From Oscillospiraceae bacterium (GTDB taxonomy: Bacteria; Bacillota; Clostridia; Oscillospirales; Oscillospiraceae), in contig JAJBVW010000189.1 in NCBI GenBank assembly GCA_020866945.1, forward strand, positions 1 through 7,600: a stretch of 7,600 bases of DNA, written 5' to 3'. Shown piece by piece: positions 1 to 5,040 of the stretch (the first letter of the stretch is position 1; each line of letters begins with the position of its first letter). Below the pieces are notes generated by a model, which did no database searches, was not told where the DNA came from, and was given only the letters and a program-made list of their open reading frames with translations. The position numbers and the translations under genes were made by a program.

Positions 1-417
1 CGATTGGCGCCGGTTAGCTGGTTGAACTGCGTGGTTTTTCCGCAGTTCTGGTTCCGCCCCAGGGGGAAGGTCAGCACAGTTCCCTCCGGCAGGGGGGGGG
101 TCGTCCGCCTTGCTGTGGTAGCGTCCCCCCTCGCCGAAGCCGGGATGCTCCATCTTTTTGCTTTGATTCTGTATTGTCTCTTCCTGTATTGCAGAGATCT
201 CCTCAATCCCGATTTTCTTCGCGTCGGCCACGCGCAGCGTCAGCTCATAGCTGTGAACGCGCAGCTCCAGGGGGTCTCCCAGCGGTGCGAATTTTATCAT
301 CGTGACTTCCGCACCCGGTATAAGTCCCATATCGAGAATGTGCTGTCTTAGCGCACCCTCGCCGCCAACAGTCTGAATGACGGCGCTTTTTCCAATTTCC
401 AGTTCCTCCAGCGTAAT
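1..417 (-). pseudogene. feoB: FeoA-FeoB fusion, N-terminal part, frameshifted and start-less (ferrous iron transport)
   Basis: Reading leftward from 417, the frame gives a FeoA-type SH3-like domain (TLEELEIGKSAVIQ, then LRQHILDMGLIPGAEVT, then PLGDPLELRVHAYELTLR), ending in a linker at about 200-103. The first base of the G-protein part of FeoB lies one frame away: after the run of nine G at 92-100 the other frame reads LPEGTVLTF and then NQNCGKTTQFNQLTGAN, the G1/P-loop of FeoB. FeoB is the GTP-dependent Fe(II) permease of the inner membrane, and FeoA-FeoB fusions are usual in Clostridia. Three defects are visible: the expected ATG of MTLEELEIG is ATT (415-417), with a TAG two codons upstream; the G run appears one base too long; the first Gly of GxxxxGKT is Arg (GRNQNCGKT). 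A Shine-Dalgarno AAGGAG sits at 430-435, 12 bases from ATT. The gene runs off the window, so I cannot tell whether the rest is intact. A sequencing error in the homopolymer would explain the frameshift but not the other changes. Confidence 0.8.
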
Positions 418-436
418 AGACTATTGTTGCTCCTTT

Positions 437-541
437 TTATTTATCATGACTGCCGCGCCGTTGCTTGAACAGCTCCACAATGGGAATGAGCTTCTTTCAG
501 AACGCTTCTTTTTCTGCGCAATAGCCGCACATCAAATTCAC
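437..541 (-). pseudogene. Small CxxC protein gene with an internal TGA, leader gene of the feo locus
   Basis: A strong Shine-Dalgarno AGGAGG (543-548) precedes possible starts GTG 541, TTG 535 and ATG 532; by spacing, TTG (7 nt) or ATG (10 nt) is likelier than GTG (1 nt). From ATG the frame reads MCGYCAEKEAF, then TGA (497-499), then continues open as KKLIPIVELFKQRRGSHDK to TAA at 437-439, immediately before the Shine-Dalgarno of the feo gene. The open continuation on both sides suggests one 31-codon gene in which a codon, most simply TGG for Trp, became TGA. I do not recognise the family; a CxxC pair next to an iron transporter would fit a metal- or redox-linked accessory protein, but that is inference. 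Read-through as selenocysteine is formally possible but unlikely in a locus with other lesions. Confidence 0.45.
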
Positions 542-643
542 GCCTCCTTGTATGCTATCAGTTATTTATAAAAATTTCAAGCCCTATTAGATATGGCTGT
601 ACTGCCACCGAGGAGGATGCAGAGACCATTTATGCCGTTGATA

Positions 644-727
644 TTAGATGCTGATGTCCGTTTCATCGTCGAACCTCAACTCCACGCTGGCGGTGTCAAA
701 GTTTAATGCGCAACGCACCAGGATCAT
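644..727 (-). pseudogene. 27-codon remnant resembling the N-terminus of a small DUF6061-like protein
   Basis: ATG at 725-727 is preceded by GGAGG (737-741) at 9 nt spacing. The product reads MILVRCALNFDTASVELRF followed by DDETDISI and stops at TAA 644-646. The pattern of a beta-hairpin with FDTxxVELxFxDxTxIxI is how I remember the start of DUF6061-type small proteins of gut Clostridia, which are about 80-100 residues long; if so, this copy is truncated to its first third. None of the three frames downstream continues the family in a way I can recognise. The alternative is a genuine 27-residue peptide or a chance ORF. The family assignment rests on memory of the pattern only. Confidence 0.3.
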
Positions 728-764
728 GATGATGTTCCTCCATAAGTATGATTTGATAATGTAC

Positions 765-807
765 AAGAACCGTTTGCTTCCTTGTCAGAAAGCAAACGGT
801 TCTTTTT
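765..807 (+). terminator. Intrinsic terminator, 15-bp perfect stem
   Basis: The arms 765-779 (AAGAACCGTTTGCTT) and 790-804 are perfectly complementary around a 10-nt loop, followed on the plus strand by TTTTT (803-807). The T-run favours termination of plus-strand transcription; on the minus strand only TTCTTGT follows, so it would act more weakly on transcripts coming from the oxidoreductase remnant on the right. No intact plus-strand gene lies upstream, so the gene it once served may be lost. Confidence 0.8.
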
Positions 808-882
808 CTCATCGCTTTTGCCATGCACACCCGATTTTGTCAGCTAACAAGCGTCATCACTCTATCTGGCAGCACAGACATA

Positions 883-1153
883 TCACACAATATCCATGGC
901 TGCAAACATCCCGTCGCGGGTGGCCTGCAAAATCCGGGCGGGCTTTTTGCAGTCGCCTATCACCGCCGTCCGGGGGCAGACGGTCATCAGGGGTTCCAGC
1001 TCATCGGCGGGGCTGCGGAAACCAACTCTCCCGCTCAAGTTCTGATATTTTGTTGCTGAAGGACGACGAGCTCATATACAATTGCTTTGCCGCGTTTGTG
1101 AAGCTGCGATTTTCTGCCAGACAAGTAAAAAGACGGAGATATTCTATATCCAT
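883..1153 (-). pseudogene. Deletion chimera: LysR regulator N-terminus joined to the C-terminus of a flavin oxidoreductase
   Basis: ATG at 1151-1153, with AGGTGA 5 nt upstream, starts MDIEYLRLFTCLAENRSF, then TNAAKQLYMSSSSFSNKISE and LERE: a LysR-family winged helix-turn-helix ending at about residue 42, where the typical ELGxxLFxR should follow. Instead, from about 1026 the sequence encodes, in another frame, VGFRSPADELEPL, TVCPRTAVIGDCKKP, ARILQATRDGMFAAMDIV and TGA (883-885). That is the C-terminal tail of the FAD/NAD-binding part of old-yellow-enzyme-type reductases such as 2,4-dienoyl-CoA reductase, enoate reductase and BaiCD/BaiH; the GDC motif binds FAD, and the helix ending in AMDI is typical. 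Both pieces are on the same strand, so an internal deletion fusing two neighbouring genes is the simplest explanation. Read straight through from the LysR start, translation leaves frame and stops after about 50 residues. Neither half can be functional as a regulator or an enzyme. Confidence 0.8.
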
Positions 1154-1159
1154 ATGAAT

Positions 1160-1695
1160 CACCTGCAATACTATTGGTTTATATTTTGGCCTTGCAATTC
1201 GGCTCCGCTGATAGTATACCATATTTCAACCGTCGTCTCAAATCTTAGGGAACCCTTACTTTCTTGAAAGATTTGAAGAAACGTAGTATACAGCAAAACC
1301 CAGGCACCAGCAAGTAAGTCCAACGCTTTATCAACAGGGAGATCCAGAAGGACGTCCGGGAAAAGCTCCAGGCCAGCGCAGCTCATGTAAATTGGTGATT
1401 AATATCTTCTATTACGCGATTTATGGCGCTTGTAAGCTCGCCTTTCACATACAATCATGAGCCGTTTAAATGCATCTCCGCCAAAAAACAGAAAATCAAC
1501 TTCGCTACAGCATCTTACAGAGGTGTGTTGAACCGCGATAGGCTTCAAAATTTTACGCAAAACTGGTTTATGAACACAGCGGGGAAGCAGACTGCTTTAT
1601 TCAGCAGTAGTCTCAGCAGATATTGCTGCGTATCCGGCAGCAGGCCATAAACGCTGACCATATATACCATGTCTCTAACTCTTGTGATTGCATAC
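1160..1695. other. Gene-free stretch with only degenerate signals
   Basis: No reading frame here has a ribosome-binding site together with recognisable protein features. The 71-codon minus-strand ORF at 1171-1386 has no Shine-Dalgarno. A more GC-rich patch at about 1290-1385 could be the scrap of a lost gene: one plus frame reads INREIQKDVREKLQ, charged and helical, but I cannot assign it. Short repeats seen: TAGTATAC at 1212-1219 and again at 1284-1291; an 8-bp inverted repeat CAAATCTT (1239-1246) with AAGATTTG (1268-1275); and several CAGCAG/TGCTG units at about 1612-1647 that could pair weakly downstream of the LysR gene but lack a T-run. Together with the chimera to its left this looks like decayed sequence. 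Confidence 0.5.
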
Positions 1696-2592
1696 TCACT
1701 CTGCAACCAGGTCAGCCGTGTGGAGTTTTTCTTGAAGTCTGTAAATCAATTCTCCCAATATTGGCGTGTTGTTCTTTTCAAGATATGCACAGACGGCACT
1801 TTGATAGGTGCCGGTCGGGACAAAGCGGTATTTTTCTGGGTGCATTAATTGGAGCCGTTCATCAACCAATGCTACAGCATCATTGGATTCCACCGCAGCA
1901 AGACCGCTCTCCAGATTGTCCACAGGAAAGAATCCTTTTGGTCTAATATGAAGAAGAGGAAGCACACGCGTCAGAAAATCATCGGAGGTATCGCCCTGCC
2001 GGGACATAACCCTGCAAATCATCTGTCCGGTAAGATCCTGCGGCTGAAGCTCCGCCCGATCCGCCAGTGGATGAAAACGACTAATCACAAAAACCGCTTC
2101 CACCAGACACAACTCTGTATATTTAACATTGGGTCTCATATCCAAATCATGATCCAATGTTATGACAGCATCCACCCTCTCATTTGACAGCCTCGACAGT
2201 AGCGACGGATTATCCAATCTGACCTGCTTTACTTCAAGATCCGGGTGTTTCTTCTGCCTTTCTCTTATCACCGGCGTAAGCTCATCCAGCTCCAGGCGTT
2301 CCAGCAGGCCCAAAACCAGGGATTTCTTTTGCGTTTGGAGCTTTTTCGCCTGGGTCAGGGTTTTTTGAAACCGCTCCTGCGCGCCGCTGAGAAATGTGTA
2401 AATCAGCTCCCCGCTGGGCGTAAGGCTGACCCCTCGGTTGGTTCTGTCAAAAAGCACCACGTCCAGCTCCTTTTCCAGCGCGGCGATCTGCTTGCTCACC
2501 GCCGGTTGGGCTACATAAAGCTGCCGGGCCGTCTCGGAAACGCTCAGTGTCTGGCACAGATGAAGAAAATATTGAATTTGAAGGCTGTTCAT
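1696..2592 (-). CDS. LysR-type transcriptional regulator, probable regulator of the SnoaL/GntP module
   Basis: A 298-residue protein, the normal LysR length. The N-terminal winged helix-turn-helix is clear: IQYFLHLCQTLSVSETARQL, then YVAQPAVSKQIAALEKELDV, then LFDRTNRGVSLTPSG (residues about 6-60). It is followed by a linker helix and a complete type-2 periplasmic-binding-like effector domain (LVLGLLERLELDELTPVI at about 92 onward; VDAVITLDHDL; GLAAVESNDAVALVDERL near the C-terminus). Such proteins are cytoplasmic tetramers that bind promoter DNA and activate transcription when a small metabolite binds the effector domain. GTG at 2595 and ATG at 2592 are adjacent; GGGGG at 2599-2603 sits 3 nt from GTG and 6 nt from ATG, so I chose ATG. 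The gene lies downstream of the SnoaL operon on the same strand, separated by a terminator, with its own promoter. Control of the divergent promoters at 4789-4932 is inferred from context. Confidence 0.93.
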   Translation of the reverse strand: MNSLQIQYFLHLCQTLSVSETARQLYVAQPAVSKQIAALEKELDVVLFDRTNRGVSLTPSGELIYTFLSGAQERFQKTLTQAKKLQTQKKSLVLGLLERLELDELTPVIRERQKKHPDLEVKQVRLDNPSLLSRLSNERVDAVITLDHDLDMRPNVKYTELCLVEAVFVISRFHPLADRAELQPQDLTGQMICRVMSRQGDTSDDFLTRVLPLLHIRPKGFFPVDNLESGLAAVESNDAVALVDERLQLMHPEKYRFVPTGTYQSAVCAYLEKNNTPILGELIYRLQEKLHTADLVAE

Positions 2593-2619
2593 CACGCACC
2601 CCCTTTTTAAGCTGCCTCC

Positions 2620-2648
2620 ACGATATACCTATTCGCCAAGATTGTCAA
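2620..2648 (-). promoter_or_regulatory. Sigma-70-type promoter of the LysR gene
   Basis: On the minus strand a perfect -35 TTGACA (2643-2648) is followed after 17 nt by TATCGT (2620-2625), a four-of-six match to the -10 consensus. It starts in the T-rich end of the terminator of the upstream SnoaL operon and would give a leader of roughly 20 nt before the LysR ATG. This lets the regulator be expressed independently of the operon. Confidence 0.6.
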
Positions 2649-2687
2649 GAAAGTGGCTGTATCAAAGAATCGTTTGATACAGCCACT
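2648..2687 (-). terminator. Intrinsic terminator of the SnoaL operon, 15-bp perfect stem
   Basis: Arms 2652-2666 (AGTGGCTGTATCAAA) and 2673-2687 pair perfectly around the loop GAATCG. It lies 27 bases after the stop of the last SnoaL gene. On the minus strand the stem is followed by TTTCTTG, a short T-run; on the plus strand by CTCTTTTATTT. It is nearly the same hairpin as the one at 6411-6451. Confidence 0.8.
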
Positions 2688-2714
2688 CTTTTATTTATTG
2701 TGGTATTCGCGGTG

Positions 2715-3356
2715 TTATTCGTAGTGCGCGTAGGGCGCGGGAATGGCAGGCTGGCCGGTTGGGTACACAGACTGGCCGTCGTAGTGATACACCGGGGTCT
2801 CGCGGGGACGATCCGGCGTCACGGGGAAAAACGCCCAATCATAGGCTGGCGCCTCCGTCCAGGAAACGTCATACTTGGTAAGGAAGAAGGGGTAAAACCG
2901 CATATGCCAGATTTTCCACACGCCGTCTTCCAAAATGAAATCCACGGCGTACTTGCCCCATCTCCAATAGCCCTGGGGATGCTCGTCTCCCTCGCGCCAG
3001 GTATCCGCGCCGGAGGACACCCAAACGCCCTTGGCGGTCTGCCCGTCCTCCGCCACCTCTACAATCGGCGTGTCCACCGTATACAGCATCATAATGCCCT
3101 TGAGCTGGTTTTCGTCCATGGCGTTTCTGTCGCCAAAATCCTGAAGATAGCAGCGCTCCACGCCCTTGCGGCCATCGTATATGCCCCAGGGCATCTCCAG
3201 CAGGCAGTCCTCCCGCTGAGACCACAGCTCCACCAGCTTTTGGTTCAGCCAGGCCACGCCGTAATACATAACCTTTCCCATCAGGTTCTTGCAGTCATGT
3301 ATCGCCATCTGACGCTGAAGCTCATGGGTCAGCGCCTCCAGATTCGCGTCTGTCAT
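2715..3356 (-). CDS. SnoaL-like (NTF2-fold) domain protein, third gene of the operon, divergent paralog
   Basis: A 213-residue protein of the SnoaL-like superfamily, a cone-shaped alpha+beta fold shared by scytalone dehydratase, ketosteroid isomerase, SnoaL cyclases and BaiE. It is clearly paralogous to the two upstream genes: LWSQREDCLLEMPWG (44-58), GVERCYLQDFGDR (65-77), VEVAEDGQTAKGVW and DFILEDGVWKIW are shared. Four histidines kept in both paralogs are replaced here: G33, N38, F74 (DFGDR in place of DHGDR) and Y92. The C-terminal tail PYKTYxDVGYxW of the others is reduced to PYAHYE. It may therefore be a structural partner in a hetero-oligomer, or an enzyme of different specificity. Start: AGGAGG overlaps the stop region of the preceding gene and lies 2 nt from ATG 3365 but 11 nt from ATG 3356; I chose 3356. 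The first choice would add three residues. Cytoplasmic, no signal peptide. Exact reaction unknown. Confidence 0.85.
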   Translation of the reverse strand: MTDANLEALTHELQRQMAIHDCKNLMGKVMYYGVAWLNQKLVELWSQREDCLLEMPWGIYDGRKGVERCYLQDFGDRNAMDENQLKGIMMLYTVDTPIVEVAEDGQTAKGVWVSSGADTWREGDEHPQGYWRWGKYAVDFILEDGVWKIWHMRFYPFFLTKYDVSWTEAPAYDWAFFPVTPDRPRETPVYHYDGQSVYPTGQPAIPAPYAHYE

Positions 3357-3373
3357 TGTTCGCATATCCTCCT

Positions 3374-4030
3374 TTACCAGGTGTAGCCTACGTCGTCGTA
3401 GGTCTTATAGGGGGCCGGGGGCGCTGGCTGGTCGTCCGGGTACCGCCCGTTCGGGTCGTAGTTCCAGATTGGCCGCTCCAGCGGGTGGTCGCAGGTCGTG
3501 TCCAGCATAAATCCGTCATAGGGCGGCACGTCCGTCCAGCAGGTGTCATAGGGCGCCTGGAACAGCGGGTAAACCTTCATTTTCCAGATTTTCCACTGTC
3601 CGTCCTCCAGAATGAAATCCACGCCGTATTTGCTCCAGGCCCACATACCCTGGGATTCCTCAGGCCCTTCGTTTGCCGTCTCAAAGCCGGGTGAGATCCA
3701 CACCCCGCGGGCCGTCTGCCCGTCCTCCGCCACCTCGATGACCGAGGTTCCAATGCAGTGTACGCACAGCAGGCCGTGCAGCAGCTCCTGAATCTCCGGC
3801 ATGGAGCGGTCGCCGTGATCCTTCAAATAGCAGCGCTCCACGCCCGCGAAGCCCTCGTAAGCGCCCCAGGGCATTTCCAGCTTGCAGTCCTCCCGGTGTG
3901 TCCACAGGTTCATATATTCAATATGCCGCATCTCCGCATGAAGGGAGACGTAAACGCTCATGAGCTGCTCGCACTTCTGGGCCGCGCCCAGGCGATCCAG
4001 CTCAAAGGCCAGTTGTTCCGCTGTTTTCAC
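3374..4030 (-). CDS. SnoaL-like (NTF2-fold) domain protein, second gene of the operon
   Basis: A 218-residue SnoaL-like protein, closely related to the product of the gene before it over its whole length, including AWSKxGxDFIxEDGxWKIW, FQAPYDTCWTDVPPY and the C-terminal PYKTYDDVGYTW. Conserved histidines at 31, 36, 72 (DHGDR) and 91 are candidates for the polar cavity or catalytic base; in known family members a His/Asp pair in the cone performs acid-base chemistry. The open frame extends to an ATG at 4063 inside the previous gene, but a much better start is GTG 4028-4030: AAGGAGG lies 8 nt before it and is embedded in the upstream stop (TAAGGAGG), and the protein then begins MKTAEQLAFELDRLG, matching its paralogs. 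Intergenic gap 13 nt, so translation is probably coupled. Substrate unknown; dehydratase or isomerase is only the general expectation for the fold. Confidence 0.88.
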   Translation of the reverse strand: MKTAEQLAFELDRLGAAQKCEQLMSVYVSLHAEMRHIEYMNLWTHREDCKLEMPWGAYEGFAGVERCYLKDHGDRSMPEIQELLHGLLCVHCIGTSVIEVAEDGQTARGVWISPGFETANEGPEESQGMWAWSKYGVDFILEDGQWKIWKMKVYPLFQAPYDTCWTDVPPYDGFMLDTTCDHPLERPIWNYDPNGRYPDDQPAPPAPYKTYDDVGYTW

Positions 4031-4043
4031 TTTGCTCTCCTCC

Positions 4044-4703
4044 TTACCAGATATATCCGACATCCGCGTAGGTCTTATAGGGAACCGGCGGCAGCGGCTC
4101 GTTTTCCGGGTAAATGTAATCCGGGTGGTAATTCACCGCGTCCCGGGCCGGTCTGTCGCAGTGTGTCTCCTGGACAAAGCCCTCGTAGGGCGGCACGTCC
4201 GTCCAGCAGGTATCGTAGGGCGCCTGAAACACCGGGTACACCCTCATCCGCCAGATCTTCCACACGCCGTCCTCCTGAATGAAGTCCGCGCCGATTTTGC
4301 TCCAGGCCCAGGTGGCCTCCCCTTTGCCGTTCTCCGCAAAGGTCTCCTGGCCGGGAGAGAGCCAGCAGCCCCTGGCCGTTTCCAGGTCGTCCGCCACCTC
4401 TATCACCCCGGTGGTGTGGGTGTGCATTGGAAAAAGACCAATCATAAAGTCCCAAATCTCCGGGTAGCTGCGGTCGCCGTGGTCGAGCAGATAGCACCGC
4501 TCCACGCCCTTATAGCCGTCATAGCTTCCCCAGGGCATATCCAGTATGCAGTCGTCGCGCTTCGACCACAGCTTTAAATAATCCAAATGCCGCATGGATG
4601 TGTGGAAAAAGGAATATCGGCCCATGATATTTTCAATTTCACGCACCGCCCTCATTTTTTCATAACCCTGGTTTAATTCCTCCAGCATCATAATCTTTGC
4701 CAT
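4044..4703 (-). CDS. SnoaL-like (NTF2-fold) domain protein, first gene of the operon
   Basis: A 219-residue cytoplasmic protein with the SnoaL-like pattern: an N-terminal helix (REIENIMGRYSFFHTSMRHL, 21-40), LWSKRDDCILDMPWG (45-59), GVERCYLLDHGDR (66-78), GVIEVADD (99-106), GCWLSPGQE (112-120) and DFIQEDGVWKIWRM (140-153). It is longer than minimal SnoaL domains (about 130 residues) because of a C-terminal extension rich in Pro and Tyr (TCWTDVPPYEG, then YIYPENEPLPPVPYKTY). Histidines 34, 39, 75 and 94 are shared with the second gene but not the third. ATG is preceded by AAGGAGGG at 8 nt. This is the promoter-proximal gene, divergent from the GntP-type permease. Family members act as dehydratases, isomerases or cyclases without a cofactor; BaiE of bile-acid 7-dehydroxylation is a gut example of the wider superfamily, but this protein does not resemble BaiE closely by eye. 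Confidence 0.88.
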   Translation of the reverse strand: MAKIMMLEELNQGYEKMRAVREIENIMGRYSFFHTSMRHLDYLKLWSKRDDCILDMPWGSYDGYKGVERCYLLDHGDRSYPEIWDFMIGLFPMHTHTTGVIEVADDLETARGCWLSPGQETFAENGKGEATWAWSKIGADFIQEDGVWKIWRMRVYPVFQAPYDTCWTDVPPYEGFVQETHCDRPARDAVNYHPDYIYPENEPLPPVPYKTYADVGYIW

Positions 4704-4741
4704 AAAAGCAACCCTCCTTAAATTGAAAAAGCTGGTTGTAT

Positions 4742-4765
4742 CTGTTTGGGAGCCAAACAGCTCCC
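4742..4765 (-). promoter_or_regulatory. Two overlapping, mutually exclusive hairpins in the leader of the SnoaL mRNA
   Basis: CTGTTTGG (4742-4749) pairs with CCAAACAG (4753-4760) across a 3-nt loop, while GGGAGC (4748-4753) can instead pair with GCTCCC (4760-4765) across a 6-nt loop. The two structures share bases and cannot form together. They lie between the predicted transcription start (around 4783) and the Shine-Dalgarno of the first SnoaL gene; CTTTTT follows further down the leader. A regulatory role is speculative. Confidence 0.3.
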
Positions 4766-4788
4766 CTGCATTCCTGCTCTGCGTTTTT

Positions 4789-4817
4789 AGTTTAACATCA
4801 CGGGGGCAAAATGTAAA
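4789..4817 (-). promoter_or_regulatory. Promoter of the SnoaL operon
   Basis: On the minus strand TTTACA (4812-4817) is followed after 17 nt by TAAACT (4789-4794), with the extended -10 dinucleotide TG one base before the hexamer (TGTTAAACT). The -35 lies in the left outer arm of the large palindrome, mirroring the promoter on the other side. Leader length would be about 80 nt. Confidence 0.5.
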
Positions 4818-4907
4818 ATATCTCGTTTTCTTCAGCGCTATTCCAAAATAGTTATGGCATAACTATAACCGTTTTGGAATAGCGCAATTTCTAAACGGAT
4901 ATTTTAC
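4813..4907. repeat. Nested palindrome of about 95 bp spanning the divergent control region
   Basis: Concentric inverted repeats share one centre at 4860. The outer arms are GTAAAATATC, T, CGTTT (4813-4828) against AAACG, GATATTTTAC (4893-4907), differing by one T. The middle arms GCGCTATTCCAAAA (4835-4848) and TTTTGGAATAGCGC (4872-4885) match perfectly over 14 bp. The 23-nt interior holds a further dyad. Unmatched spacers of 6 and 7 nt keep both halves 36 nt long. It is flanked on both sides by extended -10 boxes, which makes a symmetrical divergent promoter more likely than a mobile element. Confidence 0.85.
4848..4866. promoter_or_regulatory. Central dyad, candidate regulator operator
   Basis: ATAGTTATG, G, CATAACTAT is a perfect 9-bp inverted repeat around a single base (centre 4857). 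It is AT-rich and interrupted, as sites for dimeric regulators are, and lies about 40 bp upstream of the -35 of both divergent promoters. This is where a LysR-type activator could bind and serve both. It does not fit the classical T-N11-A motif exactly, so another regulator is possible. Confidence 0.5.
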
Positions 4908-4932
4908 AGCCTGCTCGCCTTCATGTTATATT
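4903..4932 (+). promoter_or_regulatory. Promoter of the GntP-type permease gene
   Basis: TTTACA (4903-4908) and, after 18 nt, TATATT (4927-4932) preceded by TG at -1 spacing (TGTTATATT) form an extended -10 promoter. The -35 lies in the right outer arm of the palindrome, as the mirror image of the SnoaL promoter. The leader to the ATG at 5041 would be about 100 nt and contains a small GCCGC/GCGGC hairpin (4952-4967). Confidence 0.55.
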
Positions 4933-5040
4933 GTTGGCAAAAGCAGAGCCTGCCGCTCACCTGCGGCGTTCCGCTTACCCTGCATTCCCTTGTCTGCACT
5001 CATCCAAACCCAAAAAATCATAGAAAAGTAGAGGTGTCCC

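Noticed and set aside
551..600. Possible Fur-type box and promoter before the feo locus
   Set aside because: AT-rich sequence with TTGAAA, but I could not find a convincing dyad for Fur or a -10 box placed at a sensible distance from the ribosome-binding site.
648..1157. 169-codon plus-strand open frame
   Set aside because: It has no ribosome-binding site, crosses the terminator hairpin at 765-807, and runs antisense to the recognisable oxidoreductase and LysR fragments; its composition is not protein-like.
1212..1291. Pair of TAGTATAC repeats 72 bp apart, as possible insertion-sequence ends
   Set aside because: Only 8 bp, same orientation, no transposase between or beside them, and GTATAC is self-complementary; chance is a sufficient explanation.
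1171..1386. 71-codon minus-strand open frame starting MSCAGLELFPD
   Set aside because: There is no Shine-Dalgarno, and GC content changes abruptly inside it; no family recognised. Its ATG overlaps a preceding TGA as in operons, but the preceding frame (KGELTSAINRVIEDINHQFT) is also too short to support.
2547..3386. 279-codon plus-strand open frame
   Set aside because: It is antisense to the third SnoaL gene and also crosses the terminator at 2652-2687; it is a shadow of GC-rich codon use on the other strand. The same applies to the plus frames at 3758-4282 and 3960-4577.
4813..4907. Reading the large palindrome as a MITE or other mobile element
   Set aside because: The promoter elements lie symmetrically in and just outside its arms, and no short target duplication adjoins its ends; a control region explains it better. 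Genome-wide copy number would decide.
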